Source: Sphingobacterium sp. UGAL515B_05
GTDB lineage: Bacteria; Bacteroidota; Bacteroidia; Sphingobacteriales; Sphingobacteriaceae
Length of the DNA stretch: 64,000 nt
Direction of reading: 5' to 3'
NCBI RefSeq assembly: GCF_033097525.1
Contig: NZ_CP109907.1
Span: 1,116,001-1,180,000, forward strand
Position 1 is the first letter of the stretch, and each line of letters opens with the position of its first letter. A program made the position numbers and the translations under genes. Below are positions 39,967 to 48,938 of this stretch, in pieces. Under the pieces are notes generated by a model. That model saw nothing but the letters and a program-made list of their open reading frames with translations, was not told where the DNA came from and searched no databases.

Positions 39967-41217
39967 TTATCTGATCTGTCCATTTCCACGGACAATCCAT
40001 TTCTCTGTTACCAATTTTTCTAATGCAAATGGTCCGCGGGCATGTAACTTTTGGGTCGAGATACCGATTTCTGCCCCCAAACCAAACTCACCACCATCTG
40101 TAAAACGTGTTGATGCATTGGCATATACCGCAGCAGCATCCACTGTGTTCAAAAATTGTTCGATATGGAGTTCACTGGAAGAAACAATACATTCCGAATG
40201 TTTGGAAGAATATTTTGCGATATGATCCAAAGCTTCATCTAAACTCCCAACTGTCTTTATTGAACACTTCAAATCTAAAAATTCTCTTCCAAAATCATCT
40301 TCTTCTGCACGTCTTAAATTTGAAAAATTTTCAGCCTTTAACACCTCATAAGCTGTAGGATCCGCAAAAACTTCCACCTGAGCATCTTCAAAGTAGGTCT
40401 TCAGTTTTGTTAGAAACTCGGGAGCAATAGTGCGATCGACCAAAACAGTATCTAAAGAATTACACACCGATGGTCTTGAAATTTTAGCATTAGCAACAAT
40501 TTTAGCTGCCATATCCAGATCTGCTGTACGGTCCACATACGTATGGCATACTCCCGCCCCTGTTTCAATGACAGGCACCTTCGCGTGTTCCCGCACATAA
40601 TCGATCAGCGACTGAGAGCCTCGTGGTATGATAATATCCACATATTGGGTCGCTTCCAACAATTCCGACACATGCTTTCTATCGACAGGCAATAGTTGCA
40701 CAATATCCTTTGAGATACCATGCAGCTGCAGGACGTCATGGATCACTTTTAACAATGCTTCATTGGTTTGTAATGCATCAGAACCACCACGCAATAGACA
40801 AACGTTACCCGATTGAATACATAGTGCCGCAACATCTATCGTCACATTAGGTCGCGATTCATAGATTACGCCAACAACACCTAGTGGAACTGTAATTTTC
40901 TCGATCTCCAATCCATTCGGCAATATCTTTTTAAGCAATAGCTGATCTGCTGGGTCCGCTAGCTGGGCTATTTGCTTAACACTGTCAGCCAAACCTTTTA
41001 AACGATCGCTGTTGAGTAGGAGACGATCCTTTTTGGGGTCGTCATCAGACATACGATCCAAATCAATCTTATTCGCTTGTAATATAGCTGCGGTATGCGC
41101 GACAAGACCATCTGCGATGGCATTTAAAATAGTTATTTTGGTATCAGGAGCCAGTTGTTGCAAAATTTGTTTTGCTTTGGCCGCCGCCTGAAGTTGTTTT
41201 ACGATGGATTCACTCAT
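39967..41217 (-). CDS. proA: Gamma-glutamyl phosphate reductase
   Basis: ProA reduces gamma-glutamyl phosphate to glutamate semialdehyde in proline synthesis. The 416-residue protein has the aldehyde-dehydrogenase fold with catalytic Cys252 in RPSVCNSLDTVLV, and the ProA segments VGVIYESRPNVT, CLLRGGSDA and PRGSQSLI. It overlaps proB by 4 bases, so translation should be coupled. Confidence 0.96.
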   Translation of the reverse strand: MSESIVKQLQAAAKAKQILQQLAPDTKITILNAIADGLVAHTAAILQANKIDLDRMSDDDPKKDRLLLNSDRLKGLADSVKQIAQLADPADQLLLKKILPNGLEIEKITVPLGVVGVIYESRPNVTIDVAALCIQSGNVCLLRGGSDALQTNEALLKVIHDVLQLHGISKDIVQLLPVDRKHVSELLEATQYVDIIIPRGSQSLIDYVREHAKVPVIETGAGVCHTYVDRTADLDMAAKIVANAKISRPSVCNSLDTVLVDRTIAPEFLTKLKTYFEDAQVEVFADPTAYEVLKAENFSNLRRAEEDDFGREFLDLKCSIKTVGSLDEALDHIAKYSSKHSECIVSSSELHIEQFLNTVDAAAVYANASTRFTDGGEFGLGAEIGISTQKLHARGPFALEKLVTEKWIVRGNGQIR

Positions 41218-42245
41218 AACAATACGATATCATTTGCATGTGCAATTTCTACATTTTTTTTACTGGCCTGGGACAAAGCGGATGAATCCATCTTCGCCCG
41301 GGCAACGGCAACGGTTAGGCCTTCTAGATTGACGATATTTAACACTTCTCCTTTTTCAAAATGTTCAACGATACGGGTTACCCCCACGGCTAGTAAACTT
41401 TTGTGCTTCAATAACGCTTCCTCCGCTCCACGGTCGACCATCAATTCCCCTTTTATCAAACTTCCACTCGCAAGCCATTTCTTGCGGGAAGAGATCTTCT
41501 TACTTTGAGCCAGACACAATGTGCCGGTCTCGTGCTTAACCGCTTTTTGGATCGCCTCTTCGGTTTGCATACTGAAAATGACAACAGCGATCCCCATCTG
41601 ATTGGCCAATCGGGCAAAGTTCAATTTCGAAGTCATTCCCCCCAATCCTACTGAAGATTTATCCTTCCTTGCCAAACCTAAGATATCCCGATCGATGGTT
41701 TCAATTTGCGGTATAATCTTGTTGTTTGCATCTAACACACCGGGGACGGAAGTACTAAATAGCAATTTTTCGGCACCAAAACCAACAGCAATCAAGGTTG
41801 CCAACTCATCATTATCTGAAAACTTCAGTTCTTTATTACTTACCACATCATTTTCATTTGCGATTGGAATCACATTGTTCCGCCACAATTCCTCATACGT
41901 ATTTTTCAATTGTAGAAATTGATCCCGATTGGAAAAATGATGTCGCTCACATAAACTTTGCGCCAATGAAATTTTAAACGGTCGGAAATAAGTTGAATAC
42001 GTATTAATCAATATGGGGTTCCCAATTGCAGCCGCGGCCTTTCGTTCGGATAGCGTTCCCGTATAACTGGGCAGAAAACGTTTACCGGCGGCAACAGCAC
42101 CTGAAGAGACCAAGACAATATTGTATTTCTTTTGTAAGGAAGCAATCTGCCTAGCGATCTCCAAAACAATACGTTCATCAACTTCTCCCTCTTTCGTGGT
42201 AATAGAAGCCGATCCAAATTTGACAACGAGAATTGGCTTTTTCAT
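41214..42245 (-). CDS. proB: Glutamate 5-kinase
   Basis: ProB phosphorylates glutamate in the first step of proline synthesis and is usually feedback-inhibited by proline. The 343-residue protein has the amino-acid-kinase domain (VVKFGSASIT, VSSGAVAAGK, NENDVVS, GLGGMTSKL) and a C-terminal PUA-like domain from about 255 (GSLIKGELMVDRGAEEALL). It is slightly shorter than the E. coli enzyme. No proC is nearby. Confidence 0.95.
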   Translation of the reverse strand: MKKPILVVKFGSASITTKEGEVDERIVLEIARQIASLQKKYNIVLVSSGAVAAGKRFLPSYTGTLSERKAAAAIGNPILINTYSTYFRPFKISLAQSLCERHHFSNRDQFLQLKNTYEELWRNNVIPIANENDVVSNKELKFSDNDELATLIAVGFGAEKLLFSTSVPGVLDANNKIIPQIETIDRDILGLARKDKSSVGLGGMTSKLNFARLANQMGIAVVIFSMQTEEAIQKAVKHETGTLCLAQSKKISSRKKWLASGSLIKGELMVDRGAEEALLKHKSLLAVGVTRIVEHFEKGEVLNIVNLEGLTVAVARAKMDSSALSQASKKNVEIAHANDIVLL

Positions 42246-42594
42246 TTTTTAGTATGTTTTAGTTTAGATTTGAGCACTAATTTACTGAGAAGAATTTGAT
42301 TTACGCAAAATATGTTAACAATTGAACAATATAATTCAATTGAGAAACTCATGAAATAAGGTCGATTCCAGTGGATCAGGAGACATCTGATGTGAAAGAA
42401 AGGAAAATAATTAGCGTGGATCTCAGAGGTCATTACAGATCTCATCGATCAGTACAAATGACCTGAAGATGAAAACATAAAACTTGAGATTACAAAAAAG
42501 CAGCAAATCCGATGATAACGCTTCAAAAAAACAGGTTCTTTCTGAGGCGATATAATTGATGGAGTGCTGCTTCCCGTTAAAGTTATATTAGTTG
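42246..42594. other. Intergenic region upstream of proB
   Basis: I see no gene in these 349 bases. They contain an inverted repeat AGGTCATT (42427-42434) / AATGACCT (42457-42464) enclosing GATC-rich sequence, and a weak minus-strand TATTTTG near 42307-42313. The function of the dyad is unknown. Confidence 0.45.
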
Positions 42595-43200
42595 CTATTT
42601 TTTCAGTATCTGATGGAGGTCAAATCGTAAGCCAACATTGAACGTACGGTTATAGAGTTTTACATTTTCATTGACGCTCATATCCTTCATCCCATAATTG
42701 GAGCCAATGAATAAACCATAGCCCCCATTCCATTTGTAACCTAAGTTAAAACCCAAACCATAGTCTGAAGGATTGGTCGTTGCATCGTAAAATTTTCCAT
42801 CATTATTATTCACAGACATCTGTTTACCATAATAGGGACTAGCAGCAAGATAAATCCGACCTTCTCCAACCGTAATATTATAAGCTATATTCAATGGAAT
42901 CTCGATCGCATTTCTTCGGTATGTTGTCCAGTTATTTTCAAGGGCATGCTTTGCCTCCATACCATTTTGGGTAAAGTTTACTTCAGGCTGAATAGAGAGT
43001 CCACCAACGAGCGGTATTTCAAGAAAAAGCCCTGCTGTAACACCCGAAATGCTTCGGAAGCTATAACTGTGGGATCGTTTATTGGATACCAATGATCCGG
43101 CATTCGTGTACCCGGCATTTATACCGTAGGAAATTTTACTTTGACAAAATGCTGTGGAAAGCACAGAAAACAGTATTATACTGCAGATTAAATGTTTCAT
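42595..43200 (-). CDS. Outer membrane beta-barrel protein (PorT/OmpA-like barrel)
   Basis: The 201-residue protein has a signal peptide (MKHLICSIILFSVLS... near TAFCQ) and then about eight amphipathic strands with aromatic girdles (YGINAGYTN, LSIQPEVNFTQNGM, IEIPLNIAYNI, GLGFNLGYKWNG, FNVGLRFDLHQIL). The LSIQPEV...I(E)IPL pattern is that of the PorT/outer-membrane-beta-barrel family (porin family) common in Bacteroidota. No substrate is implied. Confidence 0.85.
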   Translation of the reverse strand: MKHLICSIILFSVLSTAFCQSKISYGINAGYTNAGSLVSNKRSHSYSFRSISGVTAGLFLEIPLVGGLSIQPEVNFTQNGMEAKHALENNWTTYRRNAIEIPLNIAYNITVGEGRIYLAASPYYGKQMSVNNNDGKFYDATTNPSDYGLGFNLGYKWNGGYGLFIGSNYGMKDMSVNENVKLYNRTFNVGLRFDLHQILKK

Positions 43201-43331
43201 ATGTGGTCAATTTATTTACAATTGCCACAAATATGCACGGCGGAATCTTAATTTAAACGCTATTTAGCGTTGTTTAACAAATCTTAATATTGATTAACAA
43301 TAATTAATAGATATTAACAAACCGCCTTCCT

Positions 43332-45365
43332 TTACGATGGGAACCGCTCTTCATAGAGCTTCTCCAAAGAGAACATTTCATCACGATATTTCGCAGCTTC
43401 CAAGAAGTCCATTTCTTTTGCAGCTTTGTCCATTTTCTTCCGTACGTTATCGATCGCCTTCTTCAAATCTTTCTCACTCAGGTATTGCATCACTGGATCA
43501 GCTGCAATAGCCTTCGACGGATCAGGTTCAACATAAATTTTAGGTTCAATACCCGAAAAATCAGCAACAGAAGTCTGCTCCAGAATCTCCTCCCTTGTTT
43601 TGCCGACTGTACGCGGTGTAATGCCATGTTCCAAGTTATACTTCATCTGCTTGTCTCGGCGACGATTGGTTTCATCTATTGTGACACGCATACTATCCGT
43701 CATTTTATCGGCATACATAATAACCCGACCTTTATCATTCCGGGCAGCCCGGCCAATCGTCTGAATAAGCGATCGTTCGGAACGCAGAAAGCCCTCTTTA
43801 TCCGCATCGAGAATCGCGACAAGCGTAACCTCAGGCAAATCGAGCCCCTCACGCAGTAAGTTCACCCCGACCAGGATATCAAATTCGCCCAATCGAAGAC
43901 CGCGTAAGATTTCCACCCGCTCCAGGGTTTTAATTTCGGAGTGTATATAACGGACTTTTAAATTCAGCTTGGTCATATATTTGGAAAGCTCTTCGGCCAT
44001 GCGTTTGGTCAATGTAGTAGCCAAAACACGCCCTCCTTCTTTGATGGTCTTATCGACCTCTTCCAAGAAATCATCGACCTGATTAATCGCTGGTCGTACT
44101 TCAATAATCGGATCCAAAAGTCCTGTTGGACGAATGACCTGCTCAACAACAACACCTTCAGTCTGCTGCAGTTCGTAATCGCCCGGAGTCGCGGACACAT
44201 AAATCGTCTGATTCGTCAGGGATTCAAACTCCGGAAAGTTCAAAGGTCTGTTATCCAAAGCTGCTGGCAACCTAAACCCATGTTCCACCAAGGAAACTTT
44301 ACGCGACCGGTCACCACCATACATCGCACGCAATTGTGGTAAGGTGACGTGGCTTTCATCAATGACCAACAGGTAATCCTCTGGAAAATAATCCAGCAAA
44401 CAGAACGGACGCATCCCCGGTTGTCTACCATCGAAAAAGCGGGAATAATTTTCAATTCCCGAGCAATAGCCCAATTCACGCATCATTTCCAAATCATAAT
44501 TGACCCGCTCCTCCAAACGCTTCGCTTCCAGCATTAAGCCTTCCTCTTCCAGTTGCGTTTTACGTTGCATCAATTCATCTTGAATAGCCCAGATTGATTC
44601 TTTGAATTTTTCTTTCGGTGTAACGAAAAGGTTTGCCGGAAAAAGAGCAAGATCTTCCATTTTGTTGAGCGTTTTACCTGAAATAGGATCGATCTCACTC
44701 AGTTCATCAATTTCATCCCCAAAGAATGAAATCCGAATGGCATTATCCAAGTATGCCGGAAACACGTCCACCGTATCACCTTTAACACGAAAGGTACCCC
44801 GTTTAAACTCTGTGGTCGTCCGTGAATATAAGATCTCGACCAATTTATGCAGGAAAGCATTTCTTGTGACAGTCATACCGACACCAAAACGAAAAATAGA
44901 TCGGGAGAAATCCTCCGGATTTCCCATACCGTAGATACAGGATACCGAAGAAACGACAACAATATCACGCCGACCCGACATCAATGACGACGTAGTCGCC
45001 AAACGTAACTTTTCGATTTCTTCGTTAATCGCTAAATCCTTCTCAATGTAGGTATTTGTCGAAGCAATAAAAGCTTCGGGTTGATAATAATCGTAATAAG
45101 ACACAAAATAGTTGACCGAATTATTGGGAAAGAACTGCTTGAATTCACCGTACAACTGGGCCGCTAATGTTTTATTGTGACTTAAAATCAAGGTTGGCTT
45201 TTGTGTTTCCTGAATCACATTGGCAACAGTAAAGGTCTTACCCGATCCCGTTACCCCCAAAAGCGTTTGGTATTGCTCTGCCTGCTCTACACCTGCTACC
45301 AACTGCTTAATTGCTTCTGGCTGATCGCCTGTGGGTTTGTACTCCGATGTCAATTCAAATTTCAT
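43332..45365 (-). CDS. uvrB: Excinuclease ABC subunit B
   Basis: UvrB verifies DNA damage in nucleotide excision repair and hands it to UvrC. The 677-residue protein has Walker A GVTGSGKT at 37-44, the damage-probing beta-hairpin (YYDYYQPEAF near 92-101), helicase motifs to RLGEFDILVGVNLLREGLD and IQTIGRAARN, and the C-terminal UVR motif (EAAKYRDEM near 654) that binds UvrC. The length is typical. The leader contains a long dyad. Confidence 0.98.
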   Translation of the reverse strand: MKFELTSEYKPTGDQPEAIKQLVAGVEQAEQYQTLLGVTGSGKTFTVANVIQETQKPTLILSHNKTLAAQLYGEFKQFFPNNSVNYFVSYYDYYQPEAFIASTNTYIEKDLAINEEIEKLRLATTSSLMSGRRDIVVVSSVSCIYGMGNPEDFSRSIFRFGVGMTVTRNAFLHKLVEILYSRTTTEFKRGTFRVKGDTVDVFPAYLDNAIRISFFGDEIDELSEIDPISGKTLNKMEDLALFPANLFVTPKEKFKESIWAIQDELMQRKTQLEEEGLMLEAKRLEERVNYDLEMMRELGYCSGIENYSRFFDGRQPGMRPFCLLDYFPEDYLLVIDESHVTLPQLRAMYGGDRSRKVSLVEHGFRLPAALDNRPLNFPEFESLTNQTIYVSATPGDYELQQTEGVVVEQVIRPTGLLDPIIEVRPAINQVDDFLEEVDKTIKEGGRVLATTLTKRMAEELSKYMTKLNLKVRYIHSEIKTLERVEILRGLRLGEFDILVGVNLLREGLDLPEVTLVAILDADKEGFLRSERSLIQTIGRAARNDKGRVIMYADKMTDSMRVTIDETNRRRDKQMKYNLEHGITPRTVGKTREEILEQTSVADFSGIEPKIYVEPDPSKAIAADPVMQYLSEKDLKKAIDNVRKKMDKAAKEMDFLEAAKYRDEMFSLEKLYEERFPS

Positions 45366-45485
45366 ATACTTCCTATTTCTTAAAGAAAACTATTCAGGCC
45401 TCTTTCAGCAAACATTGCACCACGAATTACTTGAGCCGTAGGCTCAAAAAAAGCCTTTATGATCCGATGGTTTCAATCTGCTAAC

Positions 45486-45525
45486 AAGAGGATTTTTCGA
45501 CCTGTAGCCCAGGCCAAATCCTCTT
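45486..45525. repeat. Nested hairpin in the uvrB leader
   Basis: AAGAGGATTT (45486-45495) and AAATCCTCTT (45516-45525) enclose a second stem CCTG/CAGG. A minus-strand TAAATTTG box (45544-45537), with TTG 23 bases further up, would place this 40-base structure at the start of the uvrB mRNA. Confidence 0.5.
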
Positions 45526-45649
45526 ATGGTCTTACACAAATTTACTAAAAATTTTACCATTTTAGCGCAAACTATAATAATACCATAGATGTTATTACTT
45601 TCAATTGATTATTTATTATCTTTAGTTTAATTGAACTAGCACACACGCC

Positions 45650-46297
45650 ATGGTCACTATTCTATCTACCCAAAATAGCATTGCAAATCATTTTATTGCC
45701 GAGCTGAGAGATATCACTATTCAACAGGACCGTATGCGCTTTCGTCGGAATCTGGAACGATTAGGTGAGATTTTCGCTTATGAAATCAGCAAGACGATGG
45801 CCTACAAACCCGTTGAAGTTGAAACTCCGTTAGGCGTGGCCAAAACCCATCTCTTGATGGAACAACCCGTACTCGCTACAATTCTGAGAGCGGGTCTTCC
45901 CTTTCATCAGGGACTTTTAAACGTATTTGATCAGGCCGACAACACCTTCATTGCGGCCTATCGGCATACAAAAAAGAGCGGTGAGTTTGAAATTCATAAG
46001 GAATATGTCAATACACCAAACTTAGACAACCGTACAGTAATCATTGTAGACCCCATGCTGGCCACAGGAAAGAGCCTTGTTTTATGCTGTAAGGATCTAC
46101 TGGCCGAATATGACATCAAGGAATTACACATTGTTGCGGCCATTGCATCCGAAGAAGGACTAAACCACGTTCAGGCTTTTGTACCCACGGCGCATATTTG
46201 GGTTGGCGACGTCGACCATGAACTGACCTCAAAAGCCTATATTGTACCTGGGCTCGGTGATGCCGGAGACCTGGCCTATGGTGTAAAACACCATTAA
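45650..46297 (+). CDS. upp: Uracil phosphoribosyltransferase
   Basis: Upp salvages uracil to UMP with PRPP. The 215-residue protein has the PRPP-binding loop VIIVDPMLATGKSLV and the uracil-binding PGLGDAGDLAYG near the C-terminus; ILRAGLPFHQG is also typical. It is cytosolic. The ATG at 45650 follows an AT-rich stretch with a near-consensus TATCTTTA. Confidence 0.95.
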   Translation: MVTILSTQNSIANHFIAELRDITIQQDRMRFRRNLERLGEIFAYEISKTMAYKPVEVETPLGVAKTHLLMEQPVLATILRAGLPFHQGLLNVFDQADNTFIAAYRHTKKSGEFEIHKEYVNTPNLDNRTVIIVDPMLATGKSLVLCCKDLLAEYDIKELHIVAAIASEEGLNHVQAFVPTAHIWVGDVDHELTSKAYIVPGLGDAGDLAYGVKHH

Positions 46298-46401
46298 TGT
46301 GGATAAATTATTTAAAACTAAATTAACACTTAGCTCATTGAAATTCAGTAAATTTATGTCAATGATGAAGTTTAATTTTTTTATATCTAATTTATATCGC
46401 T

Positions 46402-46875
46402 ATGAGATGGCAAAAATACAATGGCGAATCCATTCGCTCCACGATTTTCGATGCTGTTGAAGAAGTCATTAAACGAGAAGATGCCCTAGGGAATAAGCTC
46501 AAGGTTTATATCGGCACCGATTCCCAAGTCAAGAGAGGCATCATCGACTTCGCAACAGTCATCGTCTTTCTCCGGGAACATAAAGGTGGATTTATGTTTA
46601 TCCAACGGGACAAAAGGCACCACCGAATGAGCATTAAAGAAAGGATGCTACTCGAAGTCCAAAAATCCATCGATATAGCCTATCAACTCTGCCCCCTCCT
46701 CGAAAAACACAAAGTAGACCTCGAAGTCCACGCCGACATCAACACCAATCCAAATTTCCAGTCAAATGTTGCCCTGAAAGAAGCCATGGGCTATATTATG
46801 GGTATGGGATTTGTTTTTAAGGCCAAGCCCGAGTCTTTTGCCAGTACCAATTGTGCTAATAAACAGGTTCAATAA
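46402..46875 (+). CDS. YkuK-like ribonuclease H-like protein (DUF458)
   Basis: The 157-residue protein matches the DUF458/YkuK family, which has an RNase H-like fold: VYIGTDSQVKRG at the first acidic strand, FATVIVFLREHKGG, and HADINTNPNFQSN. Some acidic positions of RNase H are kept (Asp in GTDS, Asp in HADIN), but nuclease activity has not been shown for the family to my knowledge. Cytosolic. Spacing to upp (104 bases) and pnuC (52 bases) leaves the transcription unit open. Confidence 0.85.
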   Translation: MRWQKYNGESIRSTIFDAVEEVIKREDALGNKLKVYIGTDSQVKRGIIDFATVIVFLREHKGGFMFIQRDKRHHRMSIKERMLLEVQKSIDIAYQLCPLLEKHKVDLEVHADINTNPNFQSNVALKEAMGYIMGMGFVFKAKPESFASTNCANKQVQ

Positions 46876-46927
46876 TTGACTATAAGGCAGACTTTGTATA
46901 TTTAGGGTGTAATTTTTAATACACCAC

Positions 46928-47530
46928 ATGCATGATTTTTTTCAGCAGATTGCACGTCAATTTGCCCAGACCTCTTGGCTCGAATGGTTAGGTACCCTGA
47001 CAGGCTTTCTTTGTGTCTATTTGGCCGCTAAGCAAAATATATGGAACTGGCCGATTAGTATCATCAGCGTGGCGTCCTATGCTATTCTATTTTATGATGC
47101 CAAACTATATGGAGATACTGTACTGCAATTCTACTTTCTGTCTACTGCTGTTTATGGCTGGTATTACTGGATAAAACGAAAAGAAGAGAAAAAGAAACCC
47201 ATCGTCAAAGCCAGCAAGGGGCAGTTGCTCCTTTGCCTCCTGGCAATCCTCGTCCTGACACTGTCAATAGGTTATCTCCTCGATAGCAAGACAAATTCCG
47301 ATGTTCCTTATATTGACGCTTTCTGCACGTCCGTAAGTTTTGTTGCTCAATTTCTGATGACACGCAAAGTGCTCCAAAACTGGCTCTTATGGGTATTTGT
47401 GGATATTTGTTATATCCCGCTCTATATACACAAAGACCTTATGCTGACCGCAGTACTCTACCTTGTTTTCACACTCATCGCTTGGAATGGCTATCGCGAT
47501 TGGCAGAAAACCTATAAAAATTTTGCGTAA
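46928..47530 (+). CDS. pnuC: PnuC-type nicotinamide riboside transporter
   Basis: PnuC proteins carry nicotinamide riboside across the inner membrane by facilitated diffusion. The 200-residue protein has seven to eight helices and the family motifs WLEWLGTLTGFLCVYLAAKQN, NWPISIISVASYA and YFLSTAVYGWYYW. The next gene, 2 bases after the stop, codes for a NadR-like kinase that would trap the riboside by phosphorylation. A GGTGT/ACACC dyad just upstream (46907-46925) is a small hairpin of unknown role. Confidence 0.93.
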   Translation: MHDFFQQIARQFAQTSWLEWLGTLTGFLCVYLAAKQNIWNWPISIISVASYAILFYDAKLYGDTVLQFYFLSTAVYGWYYWIKRKEEKKKPIVKASKGQLLLCLLAILVLTLSIGYLLDSKTNSDVPYIDAFCTSVSFVAQFLMTRKVLQNWLLWVFVDICYIPLYIHKDLMLTAVLYLVFTLIAWNGYRDWQKTYKNFA

Positions 47531-47532
47531 TA

Positions 47533-48087
47533 TTGCCTATCAAAACGATCGATGTGGGAAAAGATTTCATAAAAATTGCCGTTGTTGGCCCCGAGTCCAC
47601 CGGAAAATCAACGATGGCACAATTTCTTGCCAAGGAATTTCAGACGGTATGCGTGCCCGAATATTCACGTTATTATTGTCAAAGCCTCAACAATAAATAT
47701 ACCTTACAGGACGAAGTCAATATGTTTTATGGACAGGTCGCTTTGGAGGAAGCGCTGGTCCCTTTAGCACAAGGACAGCTCCTCATCTGTGACACGACCT
47801 TCCTTACGGTCAAAATTTGGTCAGATCATCTTTTCGGTCATACACCACAGGAAGTCACCGATAAAATTCAAAAACATGTTTACGATCTCTATCTGCTGAT
47901 GGATATCGATCTACCCTGGCAGGACGATCCACTACGGGATTTTCCCGAACAGCGCGAACATTTCATGGAGATCTGGAAAAACGAATTGAACGCCATTAAT
48001 GCGAATTATCGTCTTGTTTCGGGTCTCGGCGACCAACGTCTTGAAAATGGACTTCATGCTGTAAAAGATTTTCTGACATTGATTTGA
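47533..48087 (+). CDS. NadR-like nicotinamide ribosyl kinase (P-loop ATPase)
   Basis: The 184-residue protein has Walker A GPESTGKST near the N-terminus and the NadR kinase-domain pattern (PEYSRYYCQ, LLICDTTFLTVKIWSDHLFG, DIDLPWQDDPLRDFPEQRE). It lacks the NMN adenylyltransferase domain of full-length NadR. Together with PnuC it would convert imported nicotinamide riboside to NMN. The start is uncertain: TTG 47533 directly follows the pnuC stop, while GTG 47554 is another option. Confidence 0.88.
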   Translation: MPIKTIDVGKDFIKIAVVGPESTGKSTMAQFLAKEFQTVCVPEYSRYYCQSLNNKYTLQDEVNMFYGQVALEEALVPLAQGQLLICDTTFLTVKIWSDHLFGHTPQEVTDKIQKHVYDLYLLMDIDLPWQDDPLRDFPEQREHFMEIWKNELNAINANYRLVSGLGDQRLENGLHAVKDFLTLI

Positions 48088-48097
48088 GACAAGTGTC

Positions 48098-48128
48098 TTG
48101 ACGAAGCAGCCTTTTACAGCTATATTTG
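48098..48128 (+). promoter_or_regulatory. Promoter of the bacilliredoxin gene
   Basis: TTG (48098-48100), 20 bases, TATATTTG (48121-48128). The leader to ATG 48238 is about 105 bases. Confidence 0.6.
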
Positions 48129-48237
48129 TAAGAATAAAGTATAGCTGTTGTTTATGCGGAGTAAGTATACTTGCCCGGCGACAGAAAGCTTTATAAACAC
48201 AATTAAAATAGAATATTAACATTTTACTTAAGAAATA

Positions 48238-48648
48238 ATGTATCCAGAATATTTAGTAACTCCAATGCGTCAAGAGTTAGTTGATGCGGGATTCGAAGAA
48301 TTAAAAACACCTGAAGCAGTTGATCAGGCTATCGCATCAGAAGGAACTGTTTTTGTGGTTGTAAACTCTGTTTGTGGTTGCGCTGCCGCAAATGCACGTC
48401 CAGCCGCAAAAGCTGCTGTAAAAAACGAAAAACACCCAGCCAAATTGGTGACTGTTTTCGCAGGTATGGAAACTGATGCAGTAAACACTGCACGTAACTA
48501 CATGTTGCCTTACCCTCCATCTTCACCAGCAATGGCTTTATTTAAAGACGGGAAATTGGTACACATGATTGAAAGACATATGATTGAAGGTCGCCCGGCA
48601 CAAATGATTGCTGACAATTTAGTTGCAGCATTTGACGAGTACTGTTAA
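48238..48648 (+). CDS. BrxA/BrxB family bacilliredoxin
   Basis: The 136-residue protein carries the CGC active site (SVCGCAAANARPAA, near residues 46-48) of the YphP/YqiW family. Bacilliredoxins remove bacillithiol from mixed disulphides in Firmicutes; Bacteroidota also have these genes, where the thiol partner may be bacillithiol. It is cytosolic and of normal length (about 135-145). Confidence 0.94.
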   Translation: MYPEYLVTPMRQELVDAGFEELKTPEAVDQAIASEGTVFVVVNSVCGCAAANARPAAKAAVKNEKHPAKLVTVFAGMETDAVNTARNYMLPYPPSSPAMALFKDGKLVHMIERHMIEGRPAQMIADNLVAAFDEYC

Positions 48649-48671
48649 TCACGTATTTTGATTTTTGAATT

Positions 48672-48707
48672 AAAAAGGCTGTCCAAGTTATTTGGATAGC
48701 CTTTTTT
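48672..48707 (+). terminator. Rho-independent terminator after the bacilliredoxin gene
   Basis: GGCTGTCCAA and TTGGATAGCC pair with one G-U and are flanked by A and T runs. The arms are the same as those of the terminator at 16746. Confidence 0.9.
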
Positions 48708-48819
48708 GTCTATTGGATAATTCGTATTTTCCTTACTTTTCCTGCACGTCCCCTTTCAAAACTTTACAGATGGTCTCCTGTCCGAACATTAAGCGGCAAC
48801 TCAGCATAGGCGCCTCACG

Positions 48820-48855
48820 TAAAGCAATTCGATCAGCTAAAGCAATTCGATCAGC
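48820..48855. repeat. Perfect 18-bp tandem duplication
   Basis: TAAAGCAATTCGATCAGC occurs twice in a row in the intergenic region before the amidohydrolase gene. No further copy is seen. Confidence 0.85.
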
Positions 48856-48938
48856 CAAAACCTCAAGTCCGCATATCCAGCAGACCTAGCCCCAAGTCTA
48901 GTTTCAGTTTATTAAAAGCTTTTTCCTATTTTTAGGTT

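Noticed and set aside
48692-48889. Plus-strand frame containing the 18-bp duplication
   Set aside because: It starts inside a terminator and its only notable part is the translated duplication.
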